From assembly GCA_015056565.1 (NCBI GenBank), contig SVGB01000009.1, forward strand, positions 7,859 to 71,858: a stretch of DNA of 64,000 bases. The letters are read 5' to 3'. This stretch comes from Butyrivibrio sp. (GTDB lineage: Bacteria; Bacillota; Clostridia; Lachnospirales; Lachnospiraceae). Below the pieces are notes generated by a model, which saw only the letters and a program-made list of their open reading frames with translations, did not search any database and was not told where the DNA came from. This document shows positions 53,379-62,398 of this stretch, one piece after another (positions within the stretch are counted from its first letter, which is position 1; each line of letters starts with the position of its first letter). Made by a program: the position numbers and the translations under genes.

Positions 53379-54404
53379 ATGGCTGTTAAGACATCGGATT
53401 TTCCTGCTAAGCAGAAACAATTTAATGAAGATATATCATCTGGTAATTTTAAATGCTGTTACCTCATATATGGAGACGAGGCTTACCTTCGCCTGCAGAA
53501 CAGGGACAAGATAGTTAAGGCTCTTGGAGGCACAGAGTCCTCCATGAATTTTAACAGGTATGAGGGTGACAATATAAATCCTCTTGAGATCATCGATATG
53601 GCTGAGACAATGCCATTTCTTTCTGACAGGAGGATCATTCTTGTAGAGAACAGCGGCTTTTTCAAAAATGGATGTCCTGAGCTTGCTGAGTATCTAAAGG
53701 CTTCATCAGAGTCTACTATTTTGATATTTGTAGAAAAAGATGTGGATAAGAGAAAGGACATTTATAAAGCTCTTTCTAAGACTGGATTTGAGATAGACTG
53801 CAGTACGCAGGATGACGATATGTTAAAGCGCTGGATTGCCTCAAGGTTTTCTGGTGAGGGGAAAAAGATATCTCCAAGAGCTCAGGCAGTACTTCTTGAC
53901 CGGGTTGGAACCGATATGTCCAATCTGGCCACAGAAATAGAAAAACTTATATGCTATTGCATAGACAGAAATGAGATCACAGAAGAAGATATCAGCGCAG
54001 TATGTGCCAACTATCTTACCAGCAGAATATTCGATATGACAGATGCCATATCCTCACAGGATCAGAGGCGGGCAATGGAGCTGTACTACGATCTTCTTGC
54101 TTTAAAGGAACCTCCAGCCAAGATCCTTGCTCTTATCACAAGGCAGTTTAACATTATGCTGCAGATCAAGGAAATGACGGAAAACAGGCGGGACAAGGCT
54201 CAGATGGCATCTGCACTTAAGATAGCACCATTTCTTGTGGGCAAGTACCAGGCCTGGGCAAGAAGTTTTTCTTTTGATCAGCTAAGGCAGGCTTTGGAAC
54301 TGTGCGCTTCAAATGATGAGGCTGTTAAGACCGGTAAACTTGACTATGTCATCAGCGTTGAGATGGTAATAATAGGGTGCACATCCATTGGAAAAGCTGT
54401 GTGA
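53379..54404 (+). CDS. holA: DNA polymerase III delta subunit
   Basis: About 341 residues. Clamp-loader delta with YLIYGDEAYL near the N-terminus, the AAA-like LEGDN..PLEIIDMAETMPFLSDRR region and a helical C-terminal collar. It opens the beta clamp. Start ATG 53379 behind GAGGTG; the longer frame from 53313 crosses the promoter. Confidence 0.92.
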   Translation: MAVKTSDFPAKQKQFNEDISSGNFKCCYLIYGDEAYLRLQNRDKIVKALGGTESSMNFNRYEGDNINPLEIIDMAETMPFLSDRRIILVENSGFFKNGCPELAEYLKASSESTILIFVEKDVDKRKDIYKALSKTGFEIDCSTQDDDMLKRWIASRFSGEGKKISPRAQAVLLDRVGTDMSNLATEIEKLICYCIDRNEITEEDISAVCANYLTSRIFDMTDAISSQDQRRAMELYYDLLALKEPPAKILALITRQFNIMLQIKEMTENRRDKAQMASALKIAPFLVGKYQAWARSFSFDQLRQALELCASNDEAVKTGKLDYVISVEMVIIGCTSIGKAV

Positions 54405-54472
54405 CAGATTTGAAATAATGTATCTGTTGTCTTATACTATACAGTTGTTAAAGGCATAGAAAAGGGGAGACT

Positions 54473-55009
54473 ATGGGAGAAAGACCAAGACCACAAGAGA
54501 TTTACAGACATTTTAAGGGTAACATGTATCAGATTATTACCATTGCAACTCACTCTGAAACCAGGGAAGAGATGGTGGTATATCAGGCTCTTTACGGTGA
54601 TTACAGGGTTTATGTAAGACCACTTGATATGTTTATGTCAGAGGTTGACAGGCAGAAGTACCCGGATGTGACCCAGAAGATGAGATTTGAAAAGGTAAAT
54701 CTTAAGGATGCAGCAAGTAAGAAAGACTATTCAACTTCATCACAGGTTATGAATAAGACTGTGGATGAGGAAGCATCAGAGCTTAATCTTGATCCGCTTG
54801 TTATCCAGTTTATGGACGCTGACCTGGCTGTTGAGAAAGGCGAGATCTTATCCAAGCTTCGTCCTACAATAACAAATGATATGATTGATATCATGGCTCT
54901 TTCAGTGGGCGTTGTCATCAATGAAGGTGACGTATACGACAGATACAATGACCTTAGAAACTGCCTTGCAACAATGGAAAAATATGAAAGTACCAGATTA
55001 AGGAGTTAA
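54473..55009 (+). CDS. DUF1653-domain protein
   Basis: 178 residues. The N-terminal 65 residues (GERPRPQEIYRHFKGNMYQI, then MVVYQALYGDYRVYVRPLDMF) are a DUF1653 domain; the rest is acidic and helical with no known motif. Function unknown. A close neighbour of the glycosyltransferase gene (4-base gap). Confidence 0.87.
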   Translation: MGERPRPQEIYRHFKGNMYQIITIATHSETREEMVVYQALYGDYRVYVRPLDMFMSEVDRQKYPDVTQKMRFEKVNLKDAASKKDYSTSSQVMNKTVDEEASELNLDPLVIQFMDADLAVEKGEILSKLRPTITNDMIDIMALSVGVVINEGDVYDRYNDLRNCLATMEKYESTRLRS

Positions 55010-55013
55010 TATA

Positions 55014-56039
55014 ATGAAACTATTATCAATTGCAGTACCATGCTACAATTCACAGGATTATATGAGAAAGTGCATCGATTCTCTGCTTGTTGGTGGAGAA
55101 GAGGTAGAGATCCTCATTGTCGATGATGGCTCCAAGGACAGAACAGCAGAGATTGCAGATGAGTATGCAAAAAAATATCCGACAATCTGCAAAGCCATCC
55201 ATAAACCAAACGGAGGCCATGGCTCAGCTGTTAATGCTGGAATAGAGAATGCCACAGGACTTTATTTCAAGGTAGTTGACTCAGATGACTGGGTAAAGGA
55301 GATCGCTTATAGAAAGATCCTCAGTACCCTTGCTGAACTTGCTGGCGGTGATGTACAGCTTGACCTTCTTATCAGCAACTTTGTATATAACAAGGTTGGA
55401 GAGAAACGCCACAAGGTAATGCGCTACAACACAATGTTCCCCATTGAGCAGATCTTTACATGGAAGGATGTAAAGAGAACACCAAAGGGACATTACCTTT
55501 TGATGCATTCAGTTATCTACAGGACCAAACTCCTTAGGCAGTGTGGCCTTAAGCTTCCTGAGCACACATTCTATGTAGATAATATTTATGTTTTTAACCC
55601 ACTTCCATTTGTTAAGAACATGTATTATCTGGATATTAATTTCTATTATTACTACATTGGCAGAGAGGATCAGTCTGTTAACCAGAAGATCATGCTCTCA
55701 AGAATAGATCAGCAGCTTCGCGTCAACAAGCTTATGGTTGACTACTATGTAGAGAACTATGGCATGATCAGATCTCAGAAGGAGAGACATAAGTATATGT
55801 TCAACTATCTTGAGATCATTACAGCAATATCATCTGTTCTTTTAATTACTGAGGATACCAAGGAGAATCTTAGAAAACGTCAGGAACTTCTTGAGTACAT
55901 CAAGGAAAAGAACTTCCTTCTGTATTGCAAGATCAGATACAGCATTGAGGGAACCTACATTTATCTTCCTGGAAAGGGAGGACGTAAGATCACTCTGGCC
56001 GGATACAAACTTCTTCAGAAGATATTCCATTTCAATTGA
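55014..56039 (+). CDS. Family 2 glycosyltransferase
   Basis: 341 residues. GT-A fold with VPCYNSQDYM, DDGSKDRT and the VDSDDW metal/nucleotide motif. Cytoplasmic or membrane-associated; acceptor unknown. No polysaccharide cluster surrounds it, so it may modify a lipid or teichoic acid together with the neighbouring PAP2 and lipid-kinase proteins. Confidence 0.9.
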   Translation: MKLLSIAVPCYNSQDYMRKCIDSLLVGGEEVEILIVDDGSKDRTAEIADEYAKKYPTICKAIHKPNGGHGSAVNAGIENATGLYFKVVDSDDWVKEIAYRKILSTLAELAGGDVQLDLLISNFVYNKVGEKRHKVMRYNTMFPIEQIFTWKDVKRTPKGHYLLMHSVIYRTKLLRQCGLKLPEHTFYVDNIYVFNPLPFVKNMYYLDINFYYYYIGREDQSVNQKIMLSRIDQQLRVNKLMVDYYVENYGMIRSQKERHKYMFNYLEIITAISSVLLITEDTKENLRKRQELLEYIKEKNFLLYCKIRYSIEGTYIYLPGKGGRKITLAGYKLLQKIFHFN

Positions 56040-56060
56040 TGATTTTGGATGGTTTTATCA

Positions 56061-56084
56061 AAATTTGCGATAAATCGTAAATTT
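56061..56084. promoter_or_regulatory. AT-rich near-palindrome between GT2 and PAP2 genes
   Basis: AAATTTGCGAT and ATCGTAAATTT face each other with one mismatch. It lacks a clear T-run, so it could be an operator for the PAP2 gene or a weak terminator. Confidence 0.4.
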
Positions 56085-56173
56085 TATTGTCAGAATTGTC
56101 ATTTACTTTATTTTTTTGAGTGTTACAATATTTTTCAACGTGAAGTTCTTTTACTTGAAAAATGAGGGAAATT

Positions 56174-56884
56174 ATGAAAAAGAAATATGAAAATTGGATA
56201 GGAAGGGCGGTAGACAAGAGCCTTGTAAGAGATCTCTTATGGCTTTCTATACCGATACTGATTTATGCGCCGATCTACATGATCTGGTTCATATTCCTGG
56301 AGAAACATACCTTTTCCCACTATTCTGTGATCCACACAGCAATAGATGACATGATACCATTTCAGGAGATTTTTGTAATACCTTATTACACCTGGTTTTT
56401 ATACGTATCAGTTACGCTTTTGTTTTTCCTATTATCACTAGACCTTGAGAGCTACTACAAAAACTTTATATTCCTGGCAACAGGTATGACCGTGTTCCTT
56501 GTAATATCAACCCTGTTCCCTAACATGCATATGCTAAGACCTGCAGTGCTTCCCAGGGACAATTTCTTTACAGGACTTGTACAGATAATTTATAACCATG
56601 ATACAGCAGCCAACCTCTGGCCAAGCATTCATGTTTACAATTCTGTAGGAACAATGATAGCAGTTCATCATTCCAAGAAGATAGGAAGAGTAGGAGAGAT
56701 CATAAGTGATCTTATCGGAATCTCCATCATCCTCTCAACAATGTTCATCAAGCAGCATTCAGTGTACGATGTGGTTACAGCCCTTATAATGGCTATAGTT
56801 CTTTACATCATGTTCTATCACACATCCATGCTTGAGAATTTCTGCAGAGGCCAGGAAGAGAAGCTAGCGCTTAGATACAACTAA
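56174..56884 (+). CDS. PAP2-superfamily membrane phosphatase
   Basis: About 236 residues with five to six helices. It retains the PAP2 motifs ANLWPSIHVYNS and IKQHSVYDVV (catalytic His residues). It is likely a lipid phosphatase, for example for phosphatidate or undecaprenyl-PP. GAGGG sets ATG 56174. Confidence 0.87.
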   Translation: MKKKYENWIGRAVDKSLVRDLLWLSIPILIYAPIYMIWFIFLEKHTFSHYSVIHTAIDDMIPFQEIFVIPYYTWFLYVSVTLLFFLLSLDLESYYKNFIFLATGMTVFLVISTLFPNMHMLRPAVLPRDNFFTGLVQIIYNHDTAANLWPSIHVYNSVGTMIAVHHSKKIGRVGEIISDLIGISIILSTMFIKQHSVYDVVTALIMAIVLYIMFYHTSMLENFCRGQEEKLALRYN

Positions 56885-56908
56885 ATACTTATGTGATATA
56901 ATATAAGA

Positions 56909-56939
56909 ACCTCAATTACTTAAGTAATTGAGGTTTTTG
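56909..56939. terminator. Palindromic terminator after the PAP2 gene
   Basis: A perfect 11-bp stem (ACCTCAATTAC/GTAATTGAGGT, loop TTAA) with a T5 tail. A possible TATAAT lies just upstream (about 56897). Confidence 0.8.
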
Positions 56940-56950
56940 TGAGGTTATGT

Positions 56951-57922
56951 ATGTATTATTGTATTGTTAACCCCTCCGCAAGGTCAGGTAAGGGAAAAGA
57001 TATTTGGAACAGACTTGAGTACAAATTCCTGGAAAAGAGCCTTGAATATGAGGTTCATCTCACCAAGGGACCAGGACATGCTACAAGAATTGCAAAAAAG
57101 CTTACAGAGAATTTAGATCCTGAAAAGGACAGCCTTGTAAAACTTGTAGTTATGGGCGGCGATGGCACATTAAATGAAGTCATGAATGGAATCATGGACT
57201 TTGAAAGGACTCTTGTTGGATATATTCCCATAGGATCATCCAATGATTTTGCCAGGGATCTTGCTTACCCGGGGAATATTGATGTACTTATTGACAGGAT
57301 AGTAGAGGGCAAAAAGGTCAGAGCCTTGGATCTTGGAAGAGTTACCTTTAATTCCATGACAGGCCCTATGTCAAGGCTACACGATGACAGCGCATCTACT
57401 TCAAGGATCTTTGATGTCAGCTCAGGAATTGGATTTGACGCTGCTGTATGTGAAGAGGCTCTTGCCTCAGGAACAAAGAATTTCCTGAACAAGATAGGCC
57501 TTGGCAAACTCACCTACGGAATGATAGCCATAAGACAGCTTCTTAAGGCTCAAAAGGTTCCCTGCGATATAGTGCTTGATGATGGCAAGACCATTCATCT
57601 TGACAGGTTTATCTTTATAGCAGCCATGATCCATCACTATGAGGGCGGCGGCTTCAACTTTGCTCCCAAGGCAGACCTTACAGATGGCAAGTTTGATCTG
57701 TGCTTTGCGGGAGATATGCCTCCTGCAAGGATGATGTTTGCACTTCCATTTTCTTTTTTTGGAAACTACTACTGGATCAAAGGAATTGGTCATTATGTAA
57801 CAAGTAAGGCAACCATCAGATGCGATGAGCCCATGTGGGTACACACTGACGGAGAGGTATCTGTTAAGTCAGATAACATCACATTTGAGTGCCTCAAGGA
57901 AAAACTTCAGCTTATGAACTAG
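56951..57922 (+). CDS. Diacylglycerol-kinase-family lipid kinase (YegS/BmrU-like)
   Basis: About 323 residues. NPSARSGKGKD and the ATP-binding GGDGTLNEVMNGI motif, then the PIGSSNDFARDL substrate region. It phosphorylates diacylglycerol or a related lipid. ATG at 56951 follows GAGG; a GTG at 56939 is rejected. Confidence 0.9.
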   Translation: MYYCIVNPSARSGKGKDIWNRLEYKFLEKSLEYEVHLTKGPGHATRIAKKLTENLDPEKDSLVKLVVMGGDGTLNEVMNGIMDFERTLVGYIPIGSSNDFARDLAYPGNIDVLIDRIVEGKKVRALDLGRVTFNSMTGPMSRLHDDSASTSRIFDVSSGIGFDAAVCEEALASGTKNFLNKIGLGKLTYGMIAIRQLLKAQKVPCDIVLDDGKTIHLDRFIFIAAMIHHYEGGGFNFAPKADLTDGKFDLCFAGDMPPARMMFALPFSFFGNYYWIKGIGHYVTSKATIRCDEPMWVHTDGEVSVKSDNITFECLKEKLQLMN

Positions 57923-57933
57923 GTATAAAAAAA

Positions 57934-57969
57934 GGACAATATCATGTAGATGGTATTGTCCATTTTTTT
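57934..57969 (+). terminator. Terminator after the lipid-kinase gene
   Basis: A 10-bp stem GGACAATATC / GGTATTGTCC (one G-U) with an 8-base loop and T7. Confidence 0.88.
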
Positions 57970-58072
57970 ATCTGGATTTTTTTAAGGGATTATGATACGA
58001 TATGCGAAGTGTGTTGCTTTAATACATTAAACTGTAAATGTGCTTCAGAACTAATTTTCAGGAGGATAGGGT

Positions 58073-59311
58073 ATGTATTCATTGGAAGAAGTAAGAAAGG
58101 TTGATCCTGAGATCGCTTCTCTCATCGAGGAGGAAGTTGAGCGCCAGAACAATCACATTGAGCTGATCGCATCAGAGAACTGGACAAGTAAGGCAGTAAT
58201 GTCTGCTATGGGCAGTCCTCTCACCAACAAGTACGCTGAGGGTCTTCCGGGGAAAAGATACTACGGCGGATGTTATGTTGTAGATAAGGTAGAGAACATT
58301 GCAAGAGACAGAGCAAAAGAACTGTTCCACTGCGACTATGCTAACGTTCAGCCACACTCAGGAGCTCAGGCCAATCTAGCAGTTCAGTTTGCTCTTCTTA
58401 AGCCAGGCGATACCATTATGGGTATGAACCTTGAGCAGGGCGGACATCTTACTCATGGTAGCAGCGCCAACATCTCCGGATCATACTTCAATATTGTTCC
58501 TTACGGAGTTGATGACAACGGCATTCTTGACTATGACAATATGTACAAACTTGCAGTAGAGCACAAGCCTAAGCTCATCATCGCAGGAGCTTCTGCATAC
58601 TGCAGAACTATTGATTTCAAGAAATTCAGAGAGGCTGCTGATGCATGTGGCGCAGTTCTCATGGTAGATATGGCTCACATAGCAGGCCTTGTAGCTGCAG
58701 GACTTCATCCAAGTCCTTTCCCTTATGCAGACGTTGTTACAACAACAACTCACAAAACACTTCGTGGACCAAGAGGCGGACTGATCCTTTGGAACCAGGA
58801 AGCTCAGGATAAGTTCAAGTTCAACAAGGCAGTATTCCCTGGAATCCAGGGCGGACCACTTGAGCATGTTGTTGCTGCTAAGGCTATCTGCTTTAAAGAA
58901 GCTCTTTCACCTGAGTTCAAGGTATATGCCCAGAACATCGTCGACAACGCAAAGGCTCTTTGCGATGGTCTGATGAAGAGAGGCATCAAGATCGTATCAG
59001 GCGGTACAGACAATCACCTTATGCTTGTTGATCTGACCAATTTCGGACTTACAGGAAAAGAAGTAGAAGCGTGGCTTGACGATGCTCACATTACTGCAAA
59101 CAAGAATACAATACCTAATGAAAAACAGTCTCCATTTGTTACCAGCGGTATAAGACTTGGAACACCTGCTGTAACAACAAGGGGCATGAACACTGAAGAT
59201 ATGGATCAGATCGCTGAGGCTATCGCGATTGTCATCAAGAACAAGGGTGAGAAGAACGATGAAGCAAGAGCAATCATCAAGAAGCTGACAGACAAATATC
59301 CTCTTGATTGA
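58073..59311 (+). CDS. glyA: Serine hydroxymethyltransferase
   Basis: 412 residues. PLP enzyme making glycine and methylene-THF. Conserved [17 protein letters not shown] and the PLP-lysine segment [15 protein letters not shown]. It is followed by a terminator and then the 800-base non-coding region. Confidence 0.97.
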   Translation: MYSLEEVRKVDPEIASLIEEEVERQNNHIELIASENWTSKAVMSAMGSPLTNKYAEGLPGKRYYGGCYVVDKVENIARDRAKELFHCDYANVQPHSGAQANLAVQFALLKPGDTIMGMNLEQGGHLTHGSSANISGSYFNIVPYGVDDNGILDYDNMYKLAVEHKPKLIIAGASAYCRTIDFKKFREAADACGAVLMVDMAHIAGLVAAGLHPSPFPYADVVTTTTHKTLRGPRGGLILWNQEAQDKFKFNKAVFPGIQGGPLEHVVAAKAICFKEALSPEFKVYAQNIVDNAKALCDGLMKRGIKIVSGGTDNHLMLVDLTNFGLTGKEVEAWLDDAHITANKNTIPNEKQSPFVTSGIRLGTPAVTTRGMNTEDMDQIAEAIAIVIKNKGEKNDEARAIIKKLTDKYPLD

Positions 59312-59327
59312 ATATATGAAAAGATTT

Positions 59328-59362
59328 AAGGAACCAGAGAGCAGATTTCCGGTTCCTTTTTT
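59328..59362 (+). terminator. Terminator after glyA
   Basis: Stem AAGGAACC / GGTTCCTT with a loop of about 15 bases and T6. Confidence 0.85.
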
Positions 59363-59590
59363 GTGGGTTCCGGGAGAAAATTCTGTCAATTTAGTAGTTA
59401 CTTTTTTGACCCCGAAATGAAATGTGTCAAAATTTGTAACAATTATAATACAGATACTGTGTGGGGTTATTCAGAGAGAAAAGAAATATACAGAATTGTT
59501 CATATTGAATAAACAATTAGAATAAATAACAGAATATAAGATAATTTAAACGTAGTATTCAAAATAATTAAAAGATTTATTGAAAATGTA

Positions 59591-59619
59591 TTGACAAATT
59601 ACTAGCGGATAAATATAAT
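59591..59619 (+). promoter_or_regulatory. Consensus sigma-A promoter of the non-coding transcript
   Basis: TTGACA (59591-59596), exactly 17 bases, TATAAT (59614-59619). This is the best promoter in the window; expected start near 59626. Confidence 0.9.
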
Positions 59620-59957
59620 AAAACCATCAAGAGATACTTATAAGATATCCAATTACTTCTCACCTGGTATATAGAGCAAACAGAGCCGGGGGGAGAAAGA
59701 AAGGCAGGTACACTCCAAAGGGATAGGTAATTAAAATATTCAGAGAAAGGATGGTACGGTCCACCAAACTAAGTAGATCAGTTTTATAAAAAGTTTTAAG
59801 AAATACCAGTTACACCAGATTTTCAAGTAATACCACTACAGCGCTTCAAGTACATGATAAGTGGTTCGGACAAGTAAAAATTCGTGAACTTGCAACCACA
59901 CGCATATGAATGCAAAAGTTAATGGAAAGATGAGGCTGAGAATTGGAGGAAGGTCCG

Positions 59958-59999
59958 TTGGACGTAATAACATTTGAATTAGATGAGTACTCGGCATAA
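59958..59999 (+). CDS. Possible 13-codon micro-ORF inside the structured RNA
   Basis: GGAGGA (59945-59950) lies 7 bases before TTG at 59958. The frame encodes MDVITFELDEYSA (start read as Met) and ends with TAA at 59997-59999, at the foot of the terminator. The start codon sits partly in the loop of a 4-bp hairpin (GTCC/GGAC). The peptide is acidic. A second short frame (ATG 59930) encodes the basic MRLRIGGRSVGRNNI but has a poor ribosome site. Translation is unproven. Confidence 0.4.
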   Translation: MDVITFELDEYSA

Positions 60000-60039
60000 G
60001 GGCAGAAGCAGGTAATATCGATGAAGCTTCTGCCCTATT
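59999..60039 (+). terminator. Terminator of the non-coding transcript
   Basis: A perfect 11-bp stem AGGGCAGAAGC (59999-60009) / GCTTCTGCCCT (60026-60036) with a 16-base loop and a short T-rich tail. Confidence 0.85.
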
Positions 60040-60109
60040 TGTATGTTTATATCTGATCATTTGTGGTATTATATTGCTCAGAAAAAGTTTTGATGGTGGG
60101 AATAAACAG

Positions 60110-61399
60110 ATGGCAAGATTAGAAGAACAGGATTTTGATGAAAAGAGGCTGGTTCGCAGACAGAGAAGGAAGAAGAGCCAGCTTATTGCATATATAATAC
60201 TGGCAGCAACCTGTCTGGTAGTATTTGGCGGATGCGCAGTTCTTATCTATTTTTTAAATGGTGTTATAAAAACCGGGGGTAAATCTGAGGAAACTGTAGC
60301 AGTTGAAGAGCAGGTAGAGGAAGAAGTAAGTCAGGTGATCGAAACGCCGGAAGTTGTTCAGGAACCTGAAGAATACACTGAGGAAGATATGCTTGGTGAC
60401 ATAGTGGGGAGCGTCATTGAAGAGCAGTCCCTTGAGGATAAGGTAGCTGGACTGTTCATCATAACTCCTGAGCAGCTAACTGGTGTGGACACAGCGGTCA
60501 AAGCTGGATCTGGCACTCAGGAGGCCCTCAGCAGCTATGCAGTTGGTGGAATAGTATATTCACCCAAGAACATCAAGAATGCTGATCAGATCAAAACGAT
60601 GCTTGATGATACAGTATCCATGAGCAAGTATCCAATCTTCACACTTCTTTCTGATCAGGGCAATATGTCCGATTCAGTAAAAGATACTTTGGCCCTTCAT
60701 CCGGATATCGATATAACAGACAGTGAGACAGCATATCAGGCTGGAACACAGGTTGGATCAGAACTATTTAAATGCGGCTTTAACAGCACAGTTGCGCCTT
60801 TGGTTGATATGACTCAGGAGGGACATTTCAGCCAAGATATAGATCTTGCCAAGGACGCTGCAGCTGGATTTGCTAAGGGACTTACAGAGTCAGGTATTCT
60901 TTCCTGCAGTTACATGTTCCCGTTAAAGGGCGATACCTTGTCAGGCATGGGAAGTAGTGATAAGAGCAAGGATGACCTGGTTTTAAACGAGTATGAGGTA
61001 TTTAAGAACGTAATTGATTCTGGCTATGCCGGAGCGATCATGGTATCTAACGTATCGCTTCCAAATGTGACAAATGACAATACTCCGGCATCTTTGTCGG
61101 ATATCATCATCACTGAGGAGCTTCGAGGGACTCTTGGCTATGACGGAATAGTCATAACAGCTCCATTAAATGAAGGAGCCATAACAGAGTACTACACATC
61201 TGGTGAAGCTGCTGTGGCTGCTATCAAGGCTGGTGCAGATATGATCTACATACCTGAGGACTTTACTGAAGCTTATAATGCTGTCCTTGAAGCCGTTTCA
61301 AGCGGAAGTATCAGTCAGGACAGATTAAACGAGTCTTTGAGGCGTATATATAGTGTTAAGTACGCTGACAGGGTAGATGAGATATCGTCCGAGAACTGA
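60110..61399 (+). CDS. Membrane-anchored GH3/NagZ-like protein, probably catalytically inactive
   Basis: About 430 residues. Basic cytoplasmic start, one membrane helix (about 27-50), an acidic Glu/Val linker (to about 100), then a GH3 TIM barrel like NagZ (EEQSLEDKVAGLFIITPEQL, AVGGIVYSPKNI, LSDQGN). The NagZ motif KHFPGHG is replaced by YMFPLKGDT, and the position of the nucleophilic Asp (normally TD) is Ala351 in VITAPLNEGAI. It may be a binding or scaffold pseudoenzyme for cell-wall fragments. ATG 60110 is preferred over the longer frame from 60074. Confidence 0.8.
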   Translation: MARLEEQDFDEKRLVRRQRRKKSQLIAYIILAATCLVVFGGCAVLIYFLNGVIKTGGKSEETVAVEEQVEEEVSQVIETPEVVQEPEEYTEEDMLGDIVGSVIEEQSLEDKVAGLFIITPEQLTGVDTAVKAGSGTQEALSSYAVGGIVYSPKNIKNADQIKTMLDDTVSMSKYPIFTLLSDQGNMSDSVKDTLALHPDIDITDSETAYQAGTQVGSELFKCGFNSTVAPLVDMTQEGHFSQDIDLAKDAAAGFAKGLTESGILSCSYMFPLKGDTLSGMGSSDKSKDDLVLNEYEVFKNVIDSGYAGAIMVSNVSLPNVTNDNTPASLSDIIITEELRGTLGYDGIVITAPLNEGAITEYYTSGEAAVAAIKAGADMIYIPEDFTEAYNAVLEAVSSGSISQDRLNESLRRIYSVKYADRVDEISSEN

Positions 61400-61408
61400 A
61401 TATACAAA

Positions 61409-61441
61409 TAAAAAGCTGCTCTTATAAGCAGCTTTTTTTAT
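61409..61441. terminator. Terminator between the GH3-like gene and yitT-like gene
   Basis: Stem AAAAAGCTGCT / AGCAGCTTTTT with loop CTTATA and a T-run; usable from both convergent genes. Confidence 0.9.
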
Positions 61442-61451
61442 GCCAAAATGA

Positions 61452-62342
61452 TCAGTCTCTTGGACGCATATAGAAGTTACCGGTTATTTCTTCGGTTCTT
61501 ACGGAATTGATAAAGGCCCCAGGATCAAGCTCTTTTATCTTGGGGATCAGCTTCCTGGTGTCTGAGGCGCTGACTATGGAGTAGACAATTTTTTTATTCT
61601 TGTGGGCAAAAGAACCTTCTCCGTCAATAAGTGTTGCGCCATGTCCGCAGGTATCATATATGAGCGAACATACCTGATCGGGAACATCAGTGATGATGAA
61701 AAGAGTCTTTTGCTGATAAGTTCTGTAAAGAGTATGAAGAGCAGTAGTTGTAACAAACTGGAATATCATAGAGTAAAGAGCCTTGTCCCAACCAAACAAC
61801 AGTCCTGCAATTGTGAGGATTACTGTATTTCCTGCCAGGATATATGGAAATGCATCGATACCTTTTTTCTGGGAAAGGAAAATGGAGATAAAATCTGTTC
61901 CGCCGCTGGTGGCATCCACGTTCAGGCACATTGTTATGGCAATTGCATTTAAAAGACCGCCAAATACAGCTGCTAAAAGCTCATCGTTTGTAAAAGCGTA
62001 AGATGGCAGAAGATCGACGAACAGGCCATTGGCAATTACCATTATCATGGAAAATAAAGTGAACCTCTTACCAATGAACCTAAAGCCAATATAGACTGGT
62101 ATGGCATTAAGGATCACATTGATGGGCGTAAATGGGATTGTAATATAAAAGAATTTCAGGGCAATCCTCTGAATTATAATGGTAAGACCTGTTGCACCAC
62201 CAGGGTACAGGCCTCCGGCATGTACAAAGGAATTGATATTGACCGCCATCACGAAGGCTGCAAGGATTACAACTGCAAAGCGGACAACATCTTTTTTCAG
62301 AGCTTCCTTCAGATTGTATTTGCTCTTGGTGCTTGATTCCAT
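61452..62342 (-). CDS. YitT-family membrane protein
   Basis: 296 residues. Five to six helices with the family motif GGLYPGGATGLTIIIQ and DATSGGTDFIS, then a cytoplasmic DUF2179 domain (about 205-290). Function unknown. GGAGAG lies upstream of ATG. Confidence 0.9.
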   Translation of the reverse strand: MESSTKSKYNLKEALKKDVVRFAVVILAAFVMAVNINSFVHAGGLYPGGATGLTIIIQRIALKFFYITIPFTPINVILNAIPVYIGFRFIGKRFTLFSMIMVIANGLFVDLLPSYAFTNDELLAAVFGGLLNAIAITMCLNVDATSGGTDFISIFLSQKKGIDAFPYILAGNTVILTIAGLLFGWDKALYSMIFQFVTTTALHTLYRTYQQKTLFIITDVPDQVCSLIYDTCGHGATLIDGEGSFAHKNKKIVYSIVSASDTRKLIPKIKELDPGAFINSVRTEEITGNFYMRPRD

Positions 62343-62398
62343 ACACGCTCTCCAAATTTGGATTATTTAGCTTAAGTATACATCATTAAGTCCTGCAT

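Larger units (their letters stand above)
59626..60040 (+). ncRNA. Candidate structured RNA of about 415 nt, family not recognised
   Basis: It lies between a perfect promoter and an intrinsic terminator, without an ordinary gene. Pairings visible by eye: nested AATTAC (59651)/GTAATT (59727) and ACCTG (59662)/CAGGT (59705), forming a 5' domain; ACCACT (59832)/AGTGGT (59860); CAAGT (59871)/ACTTG (59888); GCAT (59902)/ATGC (59910); GTCC (59953)/GGAC (59960). Purine-rich single-stranded stretches lie between them. I looked for hallmarks of RNase P, tmRNA, SRP and 6S RNA and found none. A 13-codon ORF sits at its 3' end. It could be a large regulatory RNA or a dual-function RNA. Confidence 0.7.

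Noticed and set aside
59626-60040. RNase P RNA, tmRNA or SRP RNA in the glyA downstream gap
   Set aside because: GGAGGAAGGTCC and TACTCGGC briefly recall RNase P, but the GAGGAAAGTCC core at the 5' end and the matching P4 strand are missing. There is no tRNA-like end or tag frame, and no SRP tetraloop domain.
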